A stretch of 7,163 nt of DNA, from NCBI GenBank assembly GCA_945873875.1, contig CAMCER010000034.1, forward strand, positions 1 through 7,163, written 5' to 3'. Numbering within the stretch: the first letter of the stretch is position 1; the number at the start of each line of letters is the position of its first letter. The notes beneath the pieces were generated by a model that searched no databases, was not told where the DNA came from, and saw nothing but the letters and a program-made list of their open reading frames with translations. The position numbers and the translations under genes are program-made. The DNA comes from an uncultured Clostridia bacterium (GTDB lineage Bacteria; Bacillota_A; Clostridia; Peptostreptococcales; Anaerovoracaceae). Of the stretch, positions 6,784-7,163 are shown in pieces.

Positions 6784-7163
6784 TTTTTTCTATCTCCTTT
6801 AATATATAATTTTTTACTTCCTCGATGGACATATTCGTCGTGTCCAGTTCAATGGCATCATCAGCTTTTTTCAGCGGGTCGATCTTGCGGTGACTGTCGT
6901 CATAGTCTCTCTTGTTTATATCCGAGAGGACTTCATCAAAGTTCACATCCTGCCCCTTTGCTTTCATTTCCTCGTATCTTCTTCTGGCCCTTTCTTCCGG
7001 TGATGCCGTGAGGAAAAATTTGAATTCAGCCTCCGTGAGCACGTTGGTCCCTATGTCTCTGCCGTCCATGACCACATTCTTGCTGGCGCCTATCTTCTTC
7101 TGAAGCTCAACGAGTTTCTTTCTCACTTCAGGAAGCGCCGAACATGCTGATGCCATCATGGTC
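6770..7163 (-). CDS. cmk: Cytidylate kinase, C-terminal part (5' end cut by window edge)
   Basis: Phosphorylates CMP and dCMP with ATP in cytoplasmic pyrimidine nucleotide recycling. About 131 C-terminal codons are visible of a family length near 220, so the P-loop part is outside the window. Counting from the ATG at 7159, which is internal and not the true start, the visible motifs are SALPEVRKKLVELQ (7-20), DGRDIGT (32-38), the arginine-rich EERARRRYEE (55-64), RDYDDSHRKIDPL (84-96) and AIELDTTNMSIEEV (102-115). These match the CMP-binding segment, the LID and the C-terminal helix of Cmk. The frame continues upstream of 7159 to the edge. The stop lies 14 nt inside the DUF1015 gene, so the two are likely co-transcribed. 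Confidence 0.95.
   Translation of the reverse strand, partial: TMMASACSALPEVRKKLVELQKKIGASKNVVMDGRDIGTNVLTEAEFKFFLTASPEERARRRYEEMKAKGQDVNFDEVLSDINKRDYDDSHRKIDPLKKADDAIELDTTNMSIEEVKNYILKEIEKNVHS

Noticed and set aside
1..7163. Mobile elements, CRISPR arrays, tRNA or rRNA genes, toxin-antitoxin or defence genes.
   Set aside because: I saw no repeat arrays, terminal inverted repeats, transposase or integrase motifs, or tRNA-like cloverleafs; nearly all sequence is explained by conserved housekeeping genes.

Overview
Every gene in this window lies on the minus strand, and the content is core housekeeping. The likely source is a Gram-positive anaerobe of the class Clostridia (Bacillota). Reasons are the gene order radC–mreB–mreC–mreD–PBP2, strong AGGAG-type ribosome binding sites, a compact intrinsic terminator, and an unusually long class B penicillin-binding protein with the Asp/Cys/His/Cys pattern of clostridial PBPs. 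I cannot name a genus from the sequence.

In transcription order (right to left) there are two units. Unit 1 holds the 3' part of cmk (cytidylate kinase, cut by the right edge) overlapping a full-length DUF1015/COG4198 gene (5542-6783). It ends at an intrinsic terminator at 5445-5470. A 220-bp intergenic region (5322-5541) follows, with a 3'-UTR hairpin, the terminator, a candidate sigma-A promoter (5391-5419) and a possible seven-codon leader ORF whose stop overlaps the radC start.

Unit 2 is radC (4644-5321), mreB (3572-4609), mreC (2731-3549), mreD (2234-2734) and a PBP2/MrdA-type transpeptidase (2237 down to the left edge, C-terminus missing). Spacing is tight: 34 nt between radC and mreB, 22 nt between mreB and mreC, then 4-nt ATGA overlaps at mreC/mreD and mreD/PBP2. 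This indicates one co-translated elongasome operon. MreB forms membrane-associated actin-like filaments, MreC and MreD link them across the membrane, and PBP2 crosslinks lateral-wall peptidoglycan with a RodA-type polymerase that is not in the window. RadC is a JAB/MPN-domain protein whose role in this operon is unknown.

I found no mobile element, CRISPR array, tRNA or rRNA, and no clearly new system. The points most worth a second look are in PBP2 (a predicted Zn site and a charged helical insertion before the KTG motif), the radC leader ORF, and an AU-rich hairpin just before the mreB ribosome binding site.
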